Assembly: GCA_017461625.1 (NCBI GenBank)
Contig: JAFTXJ010000005.1
Coordinates: forward strand, 16,405 to 80,404
Origin: Clostridia bacterium
GTDB lineage: Bacteria; Bacillota; Clostridia; Oscillospirales; Acutalibacteraceae
Reading direction: 5' to 3'
Length of the DNA stretch: 64,000 bases
The first letter of the stretch is position 1, and every line of letters begins with the position of its first letter. The notes under the pieces are model-generated. The model was not told where the DNA came from and ran no database searches. It saw only the letters and a list, made by a program, of their open reading frames with translations. Positions 26,565 through 35,412 of this stretch are shown one piece after another. Position numbers and translations under genes: made by a program.

Positions 26565-27002
26565 TTAACCGCAATGGTCACAATGGTCGCAACCGCCTGA
26601 GCATGAGCCGAAAATTGCAGGGTCAAGCTCTATTCCGTTTTTTGTGTAATAATCAGCGATAGCGGCCTTAACAGCTTCTTCAGCAAGCACTGAGCAATGA
26701 ATTTTTGCGGGTGGAAGTCCGTCAAGGGCTTCAACAACTGCTTTGTTGCTGAGTTCAAGGGCATCTTCAACCTTCTGACCTTTGATGAGCTCAGTTGCCA
26801 TTGAGCTGGTTGCAATAGCAGAAGCACAACCGAATGTGTTAAATTTAACGTCAGTTATAATTCCGTCATTAATTTTAAGATATATTTTCATAATATCGCC
26901 GCATTTTGCGTTGCCAACTTCGCCAACACCGTCTGCGTCATCCATTTTGCCGAGATTTCTCGGATTTTCAAAATGGTCCATAACTTTTTTACTGTATGCC
27001 AT
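26565..27002 (-). CDS. iscU: Fe-S cluster scaffold IscU/NifU-N type
   Basis: 145 residues. It starts MAYSKKVMDHFENPRNLG, and the three cluster-binding cysteines are C34 (NAKCGD), C59 (FGCASA) and C103 (IHCSVL). After residue 130 there is a Cys/His-rich tail (GSCSGGCDHCDHCG) beyond the core fold. The scaffold receives sulfur from the desulfurase encoded upstream; the two genes overlap by 14 bp. The tail could bind metal or simply be lineage-specific. Confidence 0.95.
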   Translation of the reverse strand: MAYSKKVMDHFENPRNLGKMDDADGVGEVGNAKCGDIMKIYLKINDGIITDVKFNTFGCASAIATSSMATELIKGQKVEDALELSNKAVVEALDGLPPAKIHCSVLAEEAVKAAIADYYTKNGIELDPAIFGSCSGGCDHCDHCG

Positions 27003-28185
27003 TTTCGCTTTCCTCCTTCATAATTCGTTCCCAAACAGGGGACATATCACGCAATCTGTTAACTACCTTTGGCAGTTCTTCAATAATATATTCAGCTTCT
27101 TCAACTGTGTTGTATTCGCTGAGTGAAATTCTCAATGAGCCGTGAGCAATCTCGTGAGGGAGACCTAACGCAAGAAGAACGTGGCTTGGATCAAGGGAGC
27201 CTGAAGTGCAGGCTGAGCCCGATGAACCGCAAATTCCTTTTAAATCAAGATAAAGAAGAAGTGACTCACCTTCAATACCTTCAAAGCAGAAGCTTATATT
27301 GCCGGGAAGTCTTGCCTCTCTTCCCCCATTAAGCCTTGCTCTGGGAACAACAGGAAGAACTCCGTCTATAATTTTATCTCTCAAAGAGCTGATGTATGCT
27401 GAATTTTTATCAATCTCTGCACATGCCTTTTTAAGTGCAGCTGCCATACCTGCAACAGCAGGGATATTCTCTGTGCCGGGACGCTTGTTTTTTTCTTGTG
27501 CACCACCCTGCATAATTCCTAAAAGTGAGATACCTTTTTTGCAGTAAAGTGCACCAACTCCCTTGGGACCGTGGAACTTATGGCCTGAAAGAGAGAGCAT
27601 ATCTATGTTTTGCTCATTCACATCTATAGCAATGTGACCCACTGCCTGAACGGCATCGGTATGAAACAAAACACCTTTATCACGGCAAACCTTACCGATT
27701 TCTTTAACAGGCTGAACTGTGCCGATTTCATTATTGGCATACATTATTGTAACAAGGCATGTTTCATCTTTAATTGCATTTGCAACCTGCTCGGGTGCAA
27801 CATAACCATCCGAGCTAACTTCAAGATAAGTTACCTCAAAGCCCTCTTTTTCAAGCTTTTTAAGTGTGTGCAAAACTGCATGATGCTCAAATGCTGTTGA
27901 AATAATGTGATTTTTGTTCTTCTTACTGCCCAATCTTGCAGCATTTCGGATTGCCCAGTTATCAGCTTCTGTTCCGCCTGATGTGAAATAAATTTCATTT
28001 ACTTCAGCATTGAGGCAATCAGCAATATCCTGCCTTGCCTGCAAAAGAACCTCTGCAGCCTCCTGACCGATATGATGAAGGCTTGAAGCATTACCGTATG
28101 TGGCTGACATGCAATCCGTCATTGCCTTTATTGCCTCAGGGCACATTGCGGTAGTTGCCGCATTATCAACATAAACTGTTTTCAT
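26989..28185 (-). CDS. iscS: Cysteine desulfurase IscS/NifS
   Basis: 398 residues from ATG 28185 (MKTVYVDNAATT); the longer frame has no SD and crosses the leader. The PLP Lys is in SLSGHKFHGPKG and the sulfur-carrying Cys is in SGSACTSG. TSGGTEADN and MYANNEIGTVQP are family motifs. It supplies sulfur for IscU assembly and for MnmA. It heads the operon behind a strong promoter with an Rrf2-like operator. Confidence 0.96.
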   Translation of the reverse strand: MKTVYVDNAATTAMCPEAIKAMTDCMSATYGNASSLHHIGQEAAEVLLQARQDIADCLNAEVNEIYFTSGGTEADNWAIRNAARLGSKKNKNHIISTAFEHHAVLHTLKKLEKEGFEVTYLEVSSDGYVAPEQVANAIKDETCLVTIMYANNEIGTVQPVKEIGKVCRDKGVLFHTDAVQAVGHIAIDVNEQNIDMLSLSGHKFHGPKGVGALYCKKGISLLGIMQGGAQEKNKRPGTENIPAVAGMAAALKKACAEIDKNSAYISSLRDKIIDGVLPVVPRARLNGGREARLPGNISFCFEGIEGESLLLYLDLKGICGSSGSACTSGSLDPSHVLLALGLPHEIAHGSLRISLSEYNTVEEAEYIIEELPKVVNRLRDMSPVWERIMKEESENGIQ

Positions 28186-28238
28186 TTTTACAATCGCCTG
28201 ACTTTCAAAAACTATATATCTTAAAAGTATAAACAACT

Positions 28239-28262
28239 ATACCTATCTACTCAGTAGGTATT
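28239..28262 (-). promoter_or_regulatory. Probable Rrf2/IscR-type operator before iscS
   Basis: ATACCTATCTACTCAGTAGGTATT: outer arms TACCTA and TAGGTA, inner CTACT/AGTAG. It abuts the -10 box on its downstream side. The 'ATACCTA...TAGGTAT' shape matches what I recall of Firmicutes IscR-type sites; the regulator gene is not in the window. Confidence 0.6.
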
Positions 28263-28288
28263 ATACAACATAACCGAACTATGTTCAA
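28260..28288 (-). promoter_or_regulatory. Promoter of iscS-iscU-mnmA
   Basis: Minus strand TTGAAC (28283-28288), 17-bp spacer, perfect TATAAT (28260-28265). Confidence 0.85.
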
Positions 28289-28297
28289 TAGTGAACA
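28276..28297. repeat. GAAC/GTTC half-site array over the iscS -35
   Basis: The stretch GAAC-TAT-GTTC-AATAGT-GAAC contains three alternating half-sites; TGTTCA-ATAG-TGAACA (28282-28297) is a perfect palindrome. It covers the -35 box of the iscS promoter. Confidence 0.5.
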
Positions 28298-28333
28298 ATA
28301 TAGAAAAGGGATAGTCGAGTATCGTTTTTTTTG

Positions 28334-29041
28334 TTAGTCTTTCCTAATTTTGGCAGTCAATGACACACTTTGCTCGATATTTTCCATACCGTAAACAGTT
28401 TCACCCTGATACTGCCAACCTTCAAAATGATACCCGTCATCACAATATGCACCTGCATTGGGCATATCGGCTGAATCAATATCTGCACCTACGGGGACCT
28501 TAACAATATCTATAACCTTACCGTCAGGAAGGCAGAAATAAACATTACAATCAGTTCTGTTTTTAAGCACTATTTTTGATGCCTTAACCTGTGCCGGATA
28601 TGTTTCCATTACTGTGCCGTCATAAATAACAGTGACATTTTTAAAATTGACCACATCGTCAGCTTTAACCGAATTACCTTTCGAATCAATTATTTCAACT
28701 TCATCAAAGTTAACGGTGACTTTATCTGCTGATTTTGCAACATCACTATCCTCATCAACTTTAAGAGTCATAACTGTATCCGATATATTGTCAATTTCAG
28801 CATCAAATGTATACTCTTTTTCATTATCTTCAACGTCTTCGGCAGAACTACTCTGCGTAACATCATTATTGACAGCTACACCGCCTTGGGTATAGCTGTC
28901 ATTATTTTGCACATAAGAAGATGTTGACGATGTTGTTGTCTGCTCTGTTGCAGAATCTGTATCCATTTTTTGGTTAACATACAGCACACCTGCCGAACCA
29001 ACAACAGCAAGAGCCACGAGGGCTGCAACATGTTTTTTCAT
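28334..29041 (-). CDS. Membrane-anchored or secreted protein with C-terminal InlB-like repeat, function unknown
   Basis: 235 residues. Residues 5-21 are a hydrophobic signal/anchor (VAALVALAVVGSAGVLYV), followed by a Ser/Thr-rich linker to about residue 75. The middle (75-165) is a small beta domain (DAEIDNISDTVMTLKV, KVTVNF, VTVIYDG). The C-terminus (VPVGADIDSADMPNAG, CDDGYHFEGWQ) resembles one InlB/Listeria-Bacteroides surface repeat ('G.+F.GW....'). It follows the M20 peptidase by 13 bp with SD GAGGAT, so it is in the same transcript. I do not recognise a specific function. Confidence 0.75.
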   Translation of the reverse strand: MKKHVAALVALAVVGSAGVLYVNQKMDTDSATEQTTTSSTSSYVQNNDSYTQGGVAVNNDVTQSSSAEDVEDNEKEYTFDAEIDNISDTVMTLKVDEDSDVAKSADKVTVNFDEVEIIDSKGNSVKADDVVNFKNVTVIYDGTVMETYPAQVKASKIVLKNRTDCNVYFCLPDGKVIDIVKVPVGADIDSADMPNAGAYCDDGYHFEGWQYQGETVYGMENIEQSVSLTAKIRKD

Positions 29042-29054
29042 ATTATAATCCTCT

Positions 29055-30530
29055 TTAGTTTTCCTTAGAAACCTGACGAATATACGACTTGAAGAAAGCT
29101 ACACCATCTTTAAGCACAGCGATTGGGCAACGCTCGTTTGTGCCGTGAGAGGTAGCAATAAGCTCAACAGAAAGTCTGAACGGAGCAAAACGCAAAACAT
29201 TTTCACTGATTTCTTCATAGAAATATGCATCAGTGCCACCCATAACAAGGTAAGGAACAACTGCTGTTGCCTTATCTTTATACATAGCACCTGCTACATC
29301 GTCAATGGCATTGAAGGCTCTTGAGTCAGTTGGAGAAAATCTTGAAGGCTCTTTTGCTCTGAGGCATTCAATTTCAGCATCTTTATATCTGATAACCTCA
29401 CGAAGGTGTGCTTCAACATCCTTTGAAGTTTCACCAAAAATGGGGCGGAAGTTAACGGTTGTGCTTGCTCTCTGAGGAAGAACGTTAGGTGCAGGGCTAC
29501 CTTCACACATTGTAACAGCTGTAACTGTACGCACAAGGCAAGCGAGGAAAGGAATTCTCTTACCGAGGAACTTGATCAGCGGACCAAAAAGCTTATAGTT
29601 ACACATAATCATACGGGCAGGGAAAGACGCTGTTTTGCCAACACGTTCAAGAAGAGTGTAAATAAAGGGAAGAATCTTGATTTTGAACTGATTGTTTTCA
29701 ATATCAAGAATAGTGTTTGCAAGCTTACCGAGACCGTTGTGGTCAGGAGCCTGTGAAGAGTGACCGCCTTTATCGGTAACTGTGATTTTGAAATCGCAAT
29801 AGCCTTTTTCAGCCATACCAATAGCAAGAATGTTAGTTTTGATAAGGCCTTTCATGTCAAGCGAAATAATAGCACCGCCCTCATCAAGAACACTGTCAAG
29901 ATGAATGCCTCTGTTTTTAAGAGTTTCAACTATTGCACTTGCACCGGGGTCATTTGCACAAACAACCTCTTCATTATGACCAAAGCAGAGATATACATCT
30001 CTCTCAGGCTCAAAACCCTCTTCAAGAAGAGTTTCAACAGCTTCCATAACGCAGATAAGGTGGTTTTTCATATCAACAGTGCCACGACCCCAGATGTATT
30101 CACCGTCATTGTGACCTTCAAACGGGTCATGTTTCCAATCTCCCTCTGTGCCTGCGGTAACAGGCACAACATCCTGATGAGCAAGAAGTGCCATTGGCTC
30201 AAGGTTGGGGTTCTTACCCTTCCATCTGAACACAAGGCTTGCAGCAGAAATAACTTCTTTTTCAAGCTTTGAGTGAATCTGCGGATATGCTTCTTCAAGA
30301 AAAGCATGGAACTTTTCAAACTCTGACCAATCAGTTAAAGACGGATCATCGTGAGAAACAGTCTTACACTGAATAGCTTTTGAAAGATTTTTTTGAACAC
30401 GCTCAAAATCAACCTTTTCTTCAGGGATTTCGGGACGGTCTTTCTTTTCGGGAACAAATTTTGCAGCTCTGATTGCTGTAACAATAACCAAAACAGCAAT
30501 AACTGCAAGAACAATTAACAAAACTTCCAT
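29055..30530 (-). CDS. Membrane-anchored M20 family metallopeptidase (carboxypeptidase S / PM20D1-like)
   Basis: 491 residues. One N-terminal transmembrane helix (residues 3-20). Metal ligands and catalytic residues appear in LLAHQDVVPV (His-x-Asp), WGRGTVDMKNH (bridging Asp), FGHNEEV (Glu pair) and near the C-terminus ATSHGTNE (His). The dimerisation/lid domain lies between about 240 and 370. This order fits M20A carboxypeptidase S/PM20D1 enzymes, which cleave N-acyl or Gly-Xaa dipeptides. The active domain position relative to the membrane is not certain. Confidence 0.9.
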   Translation of the reverse strand: MEVLLIVLAVIAVLVIVTAIRAAKFVPEKKDRPEIPEEKVDFERVQKNLSKAIQCKTVSHDDPSLTDWSEFEKFHAFLEEAYPQIHSKLEKEVISAASLVFRWKGKNPNLEPMALLAHQDVVPVTAGTEGDWKHDPFEGHNDGEYIWGRGTVDMKNHLICVMEAVETLLEEGFEPERDVYLCFGHNEEVVCANDPGASAIVETLKNRGIHLDSVLDEGGAIISLDMKGLIKTNILAIGMAEKGYCDFKITVTDKGGHSSQAPDHNGLGKLANTILDIENNQFKIKILPFIYTLLERVGKTASFPARMIMCNYKLFGPLIKFLGKRIPFLACLVRTVTAVTMCEGSPAPNVLPQRASTTVNFRPIFGETSKDVEAHLREVIRYKDAEIECLRAKEPSRFSPTDSRAFNAIDDVAGAMYKDKATAVVPYLVMGGTDAYFYEEISENVLRFAPFRLSVELIATSHGTNERCPIAVLKDGVAFFKSYIRQVSKEN

Positions 30531-30565
30531 AATATTACTCCTTTTGTTAACAAATTAACAGATTT

Positions 30566-30594
30566 ATTATACACTCATATATGTAATAAATCAA
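30566..30594 (-). promoter_or_regulatory. Promoter of the M20 peptidase operon
   Basis: Minus strand TTGATT (30589-30594), 17-bp spacer, perfect TATAAT (30566-30571), directly after the polC stop. Confidence 0.8.
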
Positions 30595-30596
30595 GG

Positions 30597-33500
30597 TTAA
30601 AATCCGAATAAACTCATCTGTGCACTTTCAGGCAGTCCCTTCAAGGCACCTGCATTTCTCAGAGTTTCTATAACAGATTTACTTACACCGGCACGTTGCT
30701 GAAGCTCTTCAATTGAGGCGAACTCACCCTGACCGTCATTTTTAGCTTCAGCAAGGGCCTTGGCTGCACTTTCGCCTGTACCCGCCATCGACAAAAACGG
30801 CAAACGGATTTTTCCGTCTTCAATTTTATAAACAGTAGCCTCTGATTTGTAAATATCCACAGGTAAGAATTCAACACCTCTCACCATCATTTCATTTACA
30901 ACCTGCATGGCAACATACATATTTTCTTCTTTAGCTGTGGCTTCGTTACCTTTGGCTTTAATTTCATTCATAACAGCCTTAACAGCCTGCCTGCCGTTCA
31001 TAATTGCCACAGTATCAAGGTCTTCACCTCGAACAGTCATATACGTTGCATAGTATTCTTTGGGATAATAAATTTTATACCACGCAAGACGCATTGCGGC
31101 AATAACATAAGCAGCTGCATGAGCTTTGGGGAACATGTATTTAATCTTCATACAAGAATCTATATACCATTGCGGCACACCGTGGTCTTTCATTGCTTTA
31201 AAATGAACCTCGGTAAGAAGCTTGGTGGCATTACCCTTACGGACTATTTCCATAATTTTAAATGCCATATCAGGCTCAAGACCTTTATGCATAAGGTAAA
31301 CCATAATGCTGTCACGAGTACCGATAACATCAGAAATTGTACAGGTTCCGTCTTTAATCAAATCCTGTGCATTACCCAGCCAAACGTCAGTACCGTGAGA
31401 AAGGCCTGAAATCTGAAGCATATCCGAAAAATTCTTCGGTTGAGCGTCAATAAGCATCTGGCGAACAAACGGTGTTCCCAATTCAGGGAGTGAAAGCGTT
31501 CCTGTTTCACAGTCAATGTCTTCACAAGTTACACCCAATGGTTCGGGAGAAGTGAGAAGCTGATAAACCTTGGGGTCGCACACATCAGCATCCATAACAG
31601 AAATTCCCGTAGCATCTTCAAGATGCTTATAAATTGTGGGCACATCATGACCCAGGTTATCAAGTTTCAAAATCGTATCATGCAAAGCGTGGAAGTCAAA
31701 GTGAGTGGTACGAAGACCTTTATCAGCATCGTCTGCCGGATGCTGAATGGGAGTAAAATCCTCCGCCTCCATATCACCGGGAACAACAACCATTCCTCCC
31801 GGGTGCTGACCGGTTGTGCGTTTAACACCTACACAACCGCGGGTAAGCCTGTCTTCTTCTGCACGGTGAAGCGTTTTCCCTTTATCGTCGAGCCATTTTT
31901 TAACAAAGCCGTAAGCAGTTTTGTCGGCAAGGGTACCTATTGTGCCCGCTTTGAACGTGTGAGTTATACCAAAAAGAGTTTCAGTATAACGGTGAGCATA
32001 GAATTGGTATTCACCGCTGAAGTTAAGGTCGATATCGGGCTGTTTGTCGCCTTTGAATCCGAGGAAAGTTTCAAAAGGAATATCGTGACCTTCTCTGATC
32101 ATAAGCACATCACAAGTGGGGCAATTTTTGGGTGGAAGGTCAAAACCTGAACCAACACTACCATCGTTAAAAAATTCACTGTGCTTACACTTGGGGCAAA
32201 CATAGTGCGGCGGTAACGGGTTAACCTCAGAAATACCTGCTGCGTGAGCTACAAACGAAGAACCAACACTTCCTCGTGAGCCAACATAATAGCCATGCTC
32301 TTCAGAGTTGTGAACAAGCTTTTGAGCAATCATATAAAGCACGCCGAAACCGTTGGATATAATTGATTTTAGCTCTTTTTCAAGGCGGTTACTTATAAGC
32401 TCGGGCAATGGGTCTCCGTACTGTTCTTTTGTTCTTCGCCAGCAGATTTCAGTAAGTTCTTCATCTGCTCCCTCAATTGACGGAGGAAAAGTTCCGTAAG
32501 GAATAGGACGGATTCTTTCACACATATCTGCAATTTTATTGGGATTGGTGATAACAACTTCTTTGGCTGTTTCTTCACCGAGATACGCAAATTCATCAAG
32601 CATCTCCTGAGTGGTGCGAAGGAATAGAGGTGCTTGCTGTGAAGCATCTTGGAATCCCTGACCGGCCATAAGAATTTCACGAAAAATCGCATCACCTTTG
32701 TCAAGAAAATGAACGTCACCTGTTGCCACAACAGGTTTGCCTAATTTGTCGGCAATTGCAATAATTTTGCGATTTATATTTTCAATATCGGCAACAGAAG
32801 TGATGTCAGAATATTCTTCACGCTGACTTCTTATCATAAACTCATTATTGCCGTTTGGCTGAATTTCAAGGTAATCATAAAATTCAGCAATTTCCATTAT
32901 TCTTTCTTCACTCTCGCCAAAAACAATGGCTCGGTAAAGTTCACCTGCTTCACAGGCACTGCCAACAAGAATACCCTCACGATGCTCTATCAACATACTT
33001 TTTGGTATTCTCGGTCGTCTTTTGTAAAACTGCAAATTGGATGCAGTAATCAATTTATAAAGATTTTTAAGACCAACGTTGTTTTTAGCAATTAAAATTT
33101 GGTGGTATGTATTTTTGATTTCTTTTGGGTCAACACCTTCTTCTTTGGTGTCGTCTACAAAGTAGCCCTCCATACCGTAGAGGATTTTAATACCTGCTTT
33201 ATCTGCAGTATTCATTGCCTCGGGAAAAGCCTGAACAACACCGTGGTCGGTTATGGCTATTGCCTTGTGCCCCCACTTTGCTGCACGGCTGACCAGATCT
33301 TTGGCACTTGTCATACCGTCCATTGATGACATATTTGTATGCAGATGAAGCTCAACACGCTTTTCGGGAGCATCATCTTTTCTTGTTTCAATTTTTTCAA
33401 TAAGAGTAACTGCTTTTGTATCAATTACATAACAGCGCATATAAGGGTCATGAGTAACAAAACCACGCAAAAGCACAGTTACTCCGTCTTTAACTTTTTC

Positions 33501-34346
33501 TATCAGCTCTTTACAAACTGCTTTTTCACCAAAAATCTTGGCTGAATAAGATGAGGTGTAGTCGGTAAAATTGAATGAAATTATGTTCTTTTTTCCGTCT
33601 CGGGTTTCTCTTGAGTCAAAGCCGAACACATCACCCCACACAACAACGGTGCCGTCTTCGGGAGTAACCTCGGCAATTGGCTTCGGTTTTACTTTAATAA
33701 GATTTCCCAAAACAGGCTTTGCATTTGAAAGAGAAATCGGCAAATCATCAAAGGTTTTTTCGCTCGGTTTTTTGGGTACATCTGACTTTGGCTTTTCAAC
33801 AGGCAGTTTCACCTTTGAGGCTTCCTGCTGTTGCAATTGTTCAAGAGCTTTCTTTTCATCAAACTCTCCGCCTTCAGCAGAGGATTCAATGTGAACATTT
33901 ACTGCTTTTGAAAACTTCTGGCGAACGGTTTTGACAATGTACTCTTCAACACCTAACTGTTTTAAGATGTCCTTACCGTTACGTTTTAAAACTATTTTTA
34001 TATTGTCATTTGTTATAATATATTCTGCATTTTCAAGGAATGAATTACCCGCACTGAAAGTATCTTTTATATCATTAGCAAGCACCGGTAAAAAATCTTC
34101 ACTAAAAAGCTCAGGTTCAAAATAATACTCTGCCTTAATATCACTAAGGTTCATAAATGCCTTTATTTGTGAAAGTGCAGCATCAAATTCCTTTTTATAA
34201 ATAAAGCGACTGAACCGTACAACCATCGAGATTGTACGGTTTTCGAGGGTTGCATTGATTGTGGCAACCTGTGCATCTTCAAATTTTGCATACAAATTTT
34301 TATCAAGGCACTCTGAAAAGAGCGATAAAAATTTAACGTCCTGCAT
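30597..34346 (-). CDS. polC: DNA polymerase III alpha subunit PolC lacking the inserted 3'-5' exonuclease
   Basis: 1249 residues against about 1430 for typical PolC. Domain order: N-terminal region (1-230), OB fold (about 235-325, VVWGDVFGFDSRETRDGKK), PHP (H334-L-H336, AITDHGVVQAFPEA), then PolC-type polymerase with GSRGSVGSSF, PHYVCPKCKHSEFF, PDIDLNFSGEY, KRTTGQHPGG, GLSHGTDVWLGNAQ and MFPKAHAAAY. In standard PolC a DnaQ-type exonuclease of roughly 185 residues interrupts PHP right after the 'YG+E....DD' segment. Here GMEGYFVDDT is joined to YHQILIAKNN by about 15 residues (397-414), and no DxETTG motif exists anywhere in the protein. All polymerase motifs are intact, so it should be the main replicase but without intrinsic proofreading. 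It is the last gene of the pyrH-polC operon. Confidence 0.96.
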   Translation of the reverse strand: MQDVKFLSLFSECLDKNLYAKFEDAQVATINATLENRTISMVVRFSRFIYKKEFDAALSQIKAFMNLSDIKAEYYFEPELFSEDFLPVLANDIKDTFSAGNSFLENAEYIITNDNIKIVLKRNGKDILKQLGVEEYIVKTVRQKFSKAVNVHIESSAEGGEFDEKKALEQLQQQEASKVKLPVEKPKSDVPKKPSEKTFDDLPISLSNAKPVLGNLIKVKPKPIAEVTPEDGTVVVWGDVFGFDSRETRDGKKNIISFNFTDYTSSYSAKIFGEKAVCKELIEKVKDGVTVLLRGFVTHDPYMRCYVIDTKAVTLIEKIETRKDDAPEKRVELHLHTNMSSMDGMTSAKDLVSRAAKWGHKAIAITDHGVVQAFPEAMNTADKAGIKILYGMEGYFVDDTKEEGVDPKEIKNTYHQILIAKNNVGLKNLYKLITASNLQFYKRRPRIPKSMLIEHREGILVGSACEAGELYRAIVFGESEERIMEIAEFYDYLEIQPNGNNEFMIRSQREEYSDITSVADIENINRKIIAIADKLGKPVVATGDVHFLDKGDAIFREILMAGQGFQDASQQAPLFLRTTQEMLDEFAYLGEETAKEVVITNPNKIADMCERIRPIPYGTFPPSIEGADEELTEICWRRTKEQYGDPLPELISNRLEKELKSIISNGFGVLYMIAQKLVHNSEEHGYYVGSRGSVGSSFVAHAAGISEVNPLPPHYVCPKCKHSEFFNDGSVGSGFDLPPKNCPTCDVLMIREGHDIPFETFLGFKGDKQPDIDLNFSGEYQFYAHRYTETLFGITHTFKAGTIGTLADKTAYGFVKKWLDDKGKTLHRAEEDRLTRGCVGVKRTTGQHPGGMVVVPGDMEAEDFTPIQHPADDADKGLRTTHFDFHALHDTILKLDNLGHDVPTIYKHLEDATGISVMDADVCDPKVYQLLTSPEPLGVTCEDIDCETGTLSLPELGTPFVRQMLIDAQPKNFSDMLQISGLSHGTDVWLGNAQDLIKDGTCTISDVIGTRDSIMVYLMHKGLEPDMAFKIMEIVRKGNATKLLTEVHFKAMKDHGVPQWYIDSCMKIKYMFPKAHAAAYVIAAMRLAWYKIYYPKEYYATYMTVRGEDLDTVAIMNGRQAVKAVMNEIKAKGNEATAKEENMYVAMQVVNEMMVRGVEFLPVDIYKSEATVYKIEDGKIRLPFLSMAGTGESAAKALAEAKNDGQGEFASIEELQQRAGVSKSVIETLRNAGALKGLPESAQMSLFGF

Positions 34347-34359
34347 AATCTTTCCTCTT

Positions 34360-35409
34360 TTATAACTTATCTATTTCTTCAAGAAGTGCTGAAACAATTT
34401 CACTTTCAGGCACCTTCCTTAAAATTTCTCCCTTTTTAAAAAGCATTCCGCAACCGTCACCACCTGCAACACCGATGTCAGCTTCTTTGGCTTCACCCGG
34501 TCCGTTAACAATACAGCCCATAACCGCAACCTTTATGGGTTTTTCACATTTTTCAAGAGCTGACTCAACCTGATTTGCAAGACTAATCAAGTCAATTTTT
34601 GTTCTGCCGCATGTGGGACAAGCCACTATCTGCACAGCATTCTTTTTAAGACCGATTGCTTTTAAAATATCGTATCCTGCTGAAATCTCTTTAACAGGGT
34701 CATCAGTGAGGGAGACACGGATTGTATCGCCGATTCCCTTAAGAAGAAGAGAACCGATACCAACGCTTGATTTGACAATGCCCATTCGAGAAGTGCCTGC
34801 TTCGGTAACACCGAGGTGCAACGGATAATCACATTTTTCACTTGCAAGGGTATAGGCATTAACCATATTTTCAACATCAGATGATTTGATTGAAATTACA
34901 ATATCATCAAAGTCAAATTTATTAAGTAGTGATGCGTGATACATTGCACTTTCGACCAATGCTTCGGGCGTAGGTGCACCGTATTTTGCAAGAATTTCTT
35001 TTTCAACAGAGCCTGAATTTACACCGATTCTGATTGGGATATTCTTTTGCTTACATATATCGGCAACAGCTTTAACTCTGTCATCTGAGCCGATATTGCC
35101 GGGGTTTATACGGATTTTATCAACGCCTGCCTCGGCACATTCGATAGCCAAACGGTAATCAAAATGAATGTCTGCAACCACAGGGATTGACAAATTTTCT
35201 TTAAGTGCCGCAATAAGCTTAACTGCATTTTTATCGGGAACGGCACTTCTTATAATCTGACAGCCGGCATTCTGCAGTTCAAGAGCCTGCTTCACACCTG
35301 CTTCAATATCTTCCGCAGGCTTATTGAGCATTGACTGAACACTGATGGGTGCACCGCCACCTATTAAAACGTTACCGACTTTAACCTGTCTTGTGATTTT
35401 TCTTTCCAT
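34360..35409 (-). CDS. ispG: 4-hydroxy-3-methylbut-2-en-1-yl diphosphate synthase (flavodoxin)
   Basis: 349 residues, normal bacterial length. It has the TIM-barrel start VGGVPIGGG-like 'VLIGGGAPISVQSM', a Cys pair in CPTCGRT and a third Cys in MGCIVNGPGEAKEADIG for the 4Fe-4S cluster. It catalyses the penultimate MEP-pathway step. It is 13 bp upstream of polC and 3 bp after rseP, in the same operon as dxr, the second MEP enzyme here. Confidence 0.97.
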   Translation of the reverse strand: MERKITRQVKVGNVLIGGGAPISVQSMLNKPAEDIEAGVKQALELQNAGCQIIRSAVPDKNAVKLIAALKENLSIPVVADIHFDYRLAIECAEAGVDKIRINPGNIGSDDRVKAVADICKQKNIPIRIGVNSGSVEKEILAKYGAPTPEALVESAMYHASLLNKFDFDDIVISIKSSDVENMVNAYTLASEKCDYPLHLGVTEAGTSRMGIVKSSVGIGSLLLKGIGDTIRVSLTDDPVKEISAGYDILKAIGLKKNAVQIVACPTCGRTKIDLISLANQVESALEKCEKPIKVAVMGCIVNGPGEAKEADIGVAGGDGCGMLFKKGEILRKVPESEIVSALLEEIDKL

Positions 35410-35412
35410 AAT

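Noticed and set aside
28305-28335. Plus-strand GATA...TATC hairpin followed by eight T's
   Set aside because: Four base pairs only, and there is no plus-strand gene upstream that would need a terminator.
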